DNA from: VRUE01 sp036557525
GTDB taxonomy: Bacteria; Actinomycetota; Thermoleophilia; Solirubrobacterales; 70-9
Assembly (NCBI GenBank): GCA_036557525.1
Contig: DATBHH010000104.1
Coordinates: forward strand, 1-27,929
Length of the DNA: 27,929 nt
Direction: 5' to 3'
The notes beneath the pieces are model-generated. The model searched no databases and was not told the DNA's origin. It worked only from the letters and a program-made list of their open reading frames with translations. The position numbers and the translations under genes were made by a program. Below, one piece after another: positions 24,511-27,929 of the stretch (the stretch's first letter is position 1; each line of letters opens with the position of its first letter).

Positions 24511-24848
24511 TGTCCGGGCAGGCGACCGAGTACGTCCAGGTCCTGACCACCGTCGCCTCCGAGCAGGACGCGATGCGGATCGCCGACGAGCTGCTCGACC
24601 GCCGCCTCGCGGCCTGCGTCCAGGTGGTCGGACCGATACTGAGCCGCTACCGCTGGCGGGGGGAGCTCGAGCAGGCGCGGGAGTGGCAATGCCTGGCGAA
24701 GACCGAGGCCGGCCTCTACGAGGAGGTCGAGGCGGCGATCCGCGAGCTCCACAGCTACGACGAGCCGGAGATCATCGCGACGCCGATCGTCGCCGGGAGC
24801 AGCGGCTACCTCGCCTGGGTCAGCTCCGAGACACGGCGCTCCAGGTAG
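24507..24848 (+). CDS. cutA: Divalent-cation tolerance protein CutA
   Basis: A 113-residue protein, normal for the family, which forms very stable trimers with a ferredoxin-like fold. Conserved blocks are present: VLTTVASEQDAMRIADELL, RRLAACVQVVGPILSRYRW, ECLAK-like QCLAKTE, and HSYDEPEIIATPI. Its biochemical role is still debated; copper binding has been reported. Two adjacent ATGs (24507 and 24510) are possible starts, both overlapping the end of the reductase gene. The 3' end overlaps the convergent sigma factor gene by 43 bases, an unusually long overlap in this window. Confidence 0.95.
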   Translation: MMSGQATEYVQVLTTVASEQDAMRIADELLDRRLAACVQVVGPILSRYRWRGELEQAREWQCLAKTEAGLYEEVEAAIRELHSYDEPEIIATPIVAGSSGYLAWVSSETRRSR

Positions 24849-26062
24849 CGCCGCTCGACCCGGTTCGCGGTCAGCCCGATCGCCCGCTCGTAAGCCGCCC
24901 GGGCCTCCGCGTCGCGGCCGAGGCGTCGCAGCAGCTCGGCGCGGGCGGAGTGGAGCTGACGGTAGCCGTCGAGCCCGTCGATCTCCTCGATCAGGTCGAG
25001 GCCGGGCTGCGGGCCGTCGCGCATCGCGACCGCCGCCGCCCGGTTGAGCTCGACGACCGGGCTCGGGGCGGCGCGCGCGAGCCATTCGTAGAGGCGGACG
25101 ATCCGGGCCCAGTCGGTTTCACCGGATGAACCCGCGCTCGCGTGGGCGGCGGCGATCCGGGCCTGGATCGTGTACGGGCCGACGGGGCCGTGTGCCGCGG
25201 CCCGCTCCGACAGCGCCAGCCCCTCGGCGATCCGCTCGCCGTCCCACAGCCCCCGGTCCTGCTCGTCCAGCGGCACGGCCTCGCCGCTGTTGTCTACCCG
25301 AGCGGGGCGCCTGGCGTCGGTGAGGAGCATCAGGGCCAGCAGCCCGATGACCTCGGGCTCACGCGGGAGCGTCGAGGCGAGCACGCGGGCAAGGCGGATC
25401 GCCTCGGCGCTGAGCTCGGTGCGCACCAGCGAGTCGGAGTCCGAGGCGAGGTAGCCCTCGTTGAAGATCAGGTAGAGCGTCGCCAGGACCCCCGGCAGGC
25501 GTTCCGGCATCCGCTCGGCGTCGGGGACCTCGTATGGGATCCCCGCTTGGGCGATCTTGCGCTTGGCGCGAACCAGGCGCTGGGCCATGGTGCTCTCGGC
25601 GACGAGGAAGGCGCGGGCGATCTCGGCGGTGCTGAGGCCGCCCAGGGCGCGCAGGGTGAGCGCGACGCGGGCCTCGAGCGAGAGCGCGGGATGGCAGCAG
25701 GTGAAGATCAGCCGCAGCCGGTCGTCCTCGATCTCCCCGCCGGCGGCGACCCGGTCCGCGGGCCCGAGCTCGGGCGGGCGAAGCGCCTCGAGGCGCTCGA
25801 GGATCGCTGTCTTCTCGCGCAGGGTGCTCTCGCGCCGGAGCCGATCGATCGCGCCGTTGCGGGCGACCTGGGTGATCCAGGCGCCGGGGTTCGACGGGAC
25901 GCCGTCGCGGGGCCAGCGCTCGAGCGCGACGACGAACGCGTCCTGGACCGCCTCTTCGGCGGCATCGAAGTCGCCGAGCACGCGGATCAGCGTCGCGACC
26001 GCGCGCCCCGACTCGTGCCGGAACGTGCGGTCGACGACACTGTCGCGCTGCTCCGCTCCCAA
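24806..26062 (-). CDS. ECF42-type RNA polymerase sigma factor with TPR-like extension
   Basis: A 418-residue sigma factor. Region 2 has DFDAAEEAVQDAFVVALERW and WITQVARNGAIDRLRRE, and region 4 has LSTAEIARAFLVAESTMAQRL. Unlike the minimal ECF upstream, about 230 residues follow, with LIFNEGYLASDSD and helical repeats (RLYEWLARAAPSPVVELNRAAAVA in two parts) typical of the DUF6596/TPR extension of group ECF42. These sigmas lack an anti-sigma and are paired with a DGPF/YCII protein, encoded here six bases upstream. The start appears to be TTG 26062. The C-terminal extension is thought to be required for activity. Confidence 0.92.
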   Translation of the reverse strand: MGAEQRDSVVDRTFRHESGRAVATLIRVLGDFDAAEEAVQDAFVVALERWPRDGVPSNPGAWITQVARNGAIDRLRRESTLREKTAILERLEALRPPELGPADRVAAGGEIEDDRLRLIFTCCHPALSLEARVALTLRALGGLSTAEIARAFLVAESTMAQRLVRAKRKIAQAGIPYEVPDAERMPERLPGVLATLYLIFNEGYLASDSDSLVRTELSAEAIRLARVLASTLPREPEVIGLLALMLLTDARRPARVDNSGEAVPLDEQDRGLWDGERIAEGLALSERAAAHGPVGPYTIQARIAAAHASAGSSGETDWARIVRLYEWLARAAPSPVVELNRAAAVAMRDGPQPGLDLIEEIDGLDGYRQLHSARAELLRRLGRDAEARAAYERAIGLTANRVERRYLERRVSELTQAR

Positions 26063-26068
26063 GCGGGG

Positions 26069-26479
26069 CTAGTGCTTCTCGGTGACGCGCTCGAGCAGTT
26101 CCGCGCCGGAGATGTCGTTCTCGCCGGCCTCCTCGACCAGCGGCCTGACTTCGACCGCGACGCCCTGGAGCGGCGCCTTCTTCGTCCAGGCCAGGGCCTC
26201 ATCGAGGTTCGCCGCCTCGATGATCCAGAAGCCCATCAGCTGCTCCTTGGTCTCGGCGAACGGCCCGTCGGTCACGGTCGCCTCTCCGCCCTCCTCGAGC
26301 GGGAAGCGGACGACGGTCGCGGTCGCGCGCTCGCGCAGCCCGGCGCCGTAGATCATCGCCCCGGCGTCCCTCAGTTCCTGGTTGTACTTGTCCATCAGGT
26401 CGATCGTCGCCTGCATCTCATCCGGCGAGATCTCCTCGAAGTTCGGCTCCTCTCCGATCAATCCGAGCAGGTACTGCAT
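26069..26479 (-). CDS. DGPF/YCII-domain protein, ECF42 partner
   Basis: A 136-residue protein of the YCII-related fold. The signature TDGPFAETKEQLMGFWIIEA is perfect and gives the DGPF name, and MQYLLGLIGEE is the usual start. It is co-transcribed with the ECF42 sigma factor. The biochemical function is unknown, although a role as co-regulator or small enzyme has been proposed. ATG 26479 is preceded by AAAGGAGG at ideal distance. The promoter at 26531-26557 would place the pair under their own sigma factor. Confidence 0.93.
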   Translation of the reverse strand: MQYLLGLIGEEPNFEEISPDEMQATIDLMDKYNQELRDAGAMIYGAGLRERATATVVRFPLEEGGEATVTDGPFAETKEQLMGFWIIEAANLDEALAWTKKAPLQGVAVEVRPLVEEAGENDISGAELLERVTEKH

Positions 26480-26530
26480 CGAGTGCCTCCTTTGTCGCGG
26501 CGGCTGCGGATGGCCGCCCTTCACCCTAAC

Positions 26531-26557
26531 GACGAACGGGAATCGCCCAGATCGACA
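26531..26557 (-). promoter_or_regulatory. Candidate autoregulated ECF42 promoter
   Basis: On the minus strand TGTCGA (26552-26557) and CGTC (26531-26534) are separated by 17 bases. As I recall, TGTCGA at -35 with a CG(A/T)C-like -10 is the reported promoter signature for ECF42. The position, 52 bases before the DGPF ATG, suits an autoregulated promoter. A housekeeping-like TAGGGT lies nearby as an alternative. Confidence 0.5.
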
Positions 26558-26589
26558 GGTACCAGCGACGGCACGTCTTTCGAGGGTGG

Positions 26590-27360
26590 TTAGGCGCGGA
26601 GTCGGTAGCCGTTCGAGAACAGGCGGAGGTTGAACAGGAACAGCGCGCCGGTTGCCGCCGCCAGCGCCAGCAGCGAGAGCGCGACGCTGACTTCGGTGTA
26701 GTCGAGGAAGCCGTAGCGGACGAGGTTGATCATGTAGTAGATCGGGTTGAAGTGGGTCAGCGTCTGGAACGGCTGCGGCAGCAGCGCCGCCGAGTAGAAG
26801 ACGCCGCCGAGGAAGATCAGCGGCTGCAGGATGAAGGTCTGGGCGAAGGCGACGTCGTCGAACTGTTCGGCGCGGACTCCGATCAGGACGCCGAGCTGGG
26901 AGAAGAAGAACCCGACCAGGAACAGGGCCGGGATCAGGACCAGCACGTGGTCGACGGGGAGGTCGACGAGGATCGAGGCCGCGATGAAGGTCAGCGTCGC
27001 GACGATCAGGCCGCGCATGAAACCGCCGAACGAGAACGCCAGCAGGAGCTCCATCGGCGAGGCCGGCGAGGAGAGCTGGTCCTGGATCGCCCCCTGGAAT
27101 TTCTGCTGCAGGATCGAGGATGAGTTGTTGGCGAAGGAGTTGATCGAGAACGACATCATGATCAGGCCGGGGATCACGAAGACGACGTAGTCGATCCCGT
27201 GCAGCTTGTCGATCCGGGACCCGAGCGCGGCTCCGAAGACGGAGATGTAGAGGAAGGTTTCGAGCAGCGGCGCGCCGAGGGTCTGTTTCTTGATCTTCAT
27301 GAAGCGGTTGACCTCGCGCCGCCACAGCGTGTAAAAGCGGATTCGGGCGGTGGCGGTCAT
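26590..27360 (-). CDS. ABC-2 type exporter permease
   Basis: A 256-residue membrane protein with six predicted helices. The N-terminal amphipathic helix (TLWRREVNRFMKIKKQ) and the conserved LTHFNPIYYMINLVRYGFL near the last helices are typical of the ABC-2/DrrB/NodJ group. It would form the channel for drug, lipid or polysaccharide export with the ATPase encoded just upstream. The start overlaps the ATPase stop (ATGA). The 229-base stretch after the DGPF start codon up to this gene's end includes the DGPF promoter region and no other gene. Confidence 0.9.
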   Translation of the reverse strand: MTATARIRFYTLWRREVNRFMKIKKQTLGAPLLETFLYISVFGAALGSRIDKLHGIDYVVFVIPGLIMMSFSINSFANNSSSILQQKFQGAIQDQLSSPASPMELLLAFSFGGFMRGLIVATLTFIAASILVDLPVDHVLVLIPALFLVGFFFSQLGVLIGVRAEQFDDVAFAQTFILQPLIFLGGVFYSAALLPQPFQTLTHFNPIYYMINLVRYGFLDYTEVSVALSLLALAAATGALFLFNLRLFSNGYRLRA

Positions 27361-27929
27361 GCCTCGACCTCCTCGACCTCGATGTGGGAGCGGGAGAGCT
27401 CTTTGCGGCCGACCAGCGCCAGATAGGCGTCCTCGAGGTTGACGACGCCGAAGCTCGAGGCGAGGTCCTCGCTCGTGCCCTCGGCGACGATTTCGCCGTG
27501 GTCGATGAACGCGATCCGGTCGCAGAGCTGCTCGGCCTCCTCGAGGTAGTGCGTCGTCAGCAGGATCGTCGTCCCCTCCTGGTTGATCCGCTGGACGTAG
27601 TGCCAGAGCTCGAGCCGCAGCTCGACGTCGACTCCGGCGGTCGGCTCGTCGAGGATCAGCAGCCGCGGGCGGTGCATCATCGCCCGGGCCAGGATCAGCC
27701 GCCGCTTCATCCCGCCCGAGAGGGTCCGCGTGCGTTCGTCGCGCTTCTCGGTCAGCGAAAACGTCTCGAGCAGCTCCCTGGCCCGCTCCCGCCGCTCGCG
27801 CTTCGGCACCCCGAAGTACCCGGCGTGGTAGTCGAGGGTCTCCTCGACCGTCAGGAACCAGTCGAGATTCGGCTCCTGCGGGGCGAGGCCGACCGACTGC
27901 CGCGAGGCCTCGTAGTCCTCGATCGCGTC
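27357..27929 (-). CDS. ABC-2 exporter ATPase (N-terminus outside the window)
   Basis: The last 190 residues of a DrrA/CcmA-type ATPase. The Q-loop VGLAPQEPNLDWFLTVEE is the first motif visible, followed by the signature TLSGGMKRRL, Walker B LLILDEPTAGVD and the switch LLTTHYLEEAE. Walker A is beyond the window edge. The C-terminal part (NLEDAYLALVGR, then an acidic tail) is normal for exporters of this class. It is translationally coupled to the permease by a four-base overlap. Confidence 0.93.
   Translation of the reverse strand, partial: DAIEDYEASRQSVGLAPQEPNLDWFLTVEETLDYHAGYFGVPKRERRERARELLETFSLTEKRDERTRTLSGGMKRRLILARAMMHRPRLLILDEPTAGVDVELRLELWHYVQRINQEGTTILLTTHYLEEAEQLCDRIAFIDHGEIVAEGTSEDLASSFGVVNLEDAYLALVGRKELSRSHIEVEEVEA

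Overview
The window is about 28 kb of very GC-rich bacterial chromosome with densely packed genes on both strands, short intergenic gaps and many GTG or TTG starts. Gene content and style point to a high-GC actinobacterium, most likely Thermoleophilia (Solirubrobacterales or a relative). The signs are the secreted propeller protein with a lysine-rich C-terminal domain and a KFEC motif, a DUF5679-type end fragment, an ECF42/DGPF pair, and start codons placed only 6-10 nt after a TANNNT -10 box, as in leaderless transcripts. The placement is inferred from the sequence alone.

Layout. 1-77: tail of a small zinc-ribbon-like gene. 198-1377: ECF sigma factor with overlapping membrane anti-sigma factor. 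1511-2846: PAS protein and metallo-beta-lactamase-fold hydrolase, behind a CRP-type palindrome. 2836-3327 (minus): DUF6328 membrane protein. 3366-5322: purine nucleoside phosphorylase of the MTAP/MTIP type plus MTA/SAH deaminase, a methylthioadenosine salvage pair. 5372-9125: complete OpuC/ProU-type osmolyte ABC importer. 9122-10842 (minus): MarR regulator and MFS exporter. 10969-11733: six-TM potassium-channel-like protein with an altered filter. 11730-14395 (minus): satP-acs acetate uptake and activation operon. 14544-15944: persulfide-dioxygenase-like protein with two rhodanese domains, ending in a tandem-repeat terminator. 16051-18589 (minus): NlpC/P60 endopeptidase, PLDc_N-SHOCT protein and SpoU RNA methyltransferase. 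18650-19027: glyoxalase I with an apparent ATC start. 19013-21391 (minus): three poorly known proteins, two of them secreted. 21502-22844: small conserved-looking protein and secreted M23 peptidase. 22963-24848: fatty acyl-CoA reductase-like SDR and CutA. 24806-26479 (minus): ECF42 sigma factor and its DGPF partner. 26590-27929 (minus): ABC-2 exporter permease and the C-terminal part of its ATPase.

Together these are housekeeping and stress functions: osmoprotection, acetate scavenging, sulfide/persulfide and methylglyoxal detoxification, SAM by-product salvage, envelope remodelling and two ECF regulons. No phage, transposon, CRISPR array, rRNA or tRNA was recognised. The most unusual items are non-coding: a 64-bp repeat that begins exactly at stop codons (8027 and 22842, with degenerate relatives), a three-copy tandem repeat whose last copy forms a perfect 18-bp hairpin between convergent genes (15931-16053), and recurrent short-leader promoters. 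Also unusual are the channel filter TLGSN, the ATC-started glyoxalase with a second glyoxalase C-terminal fragment nearby, and the extreme GAA preference of the osmolyte-binding lipoprotein gene.
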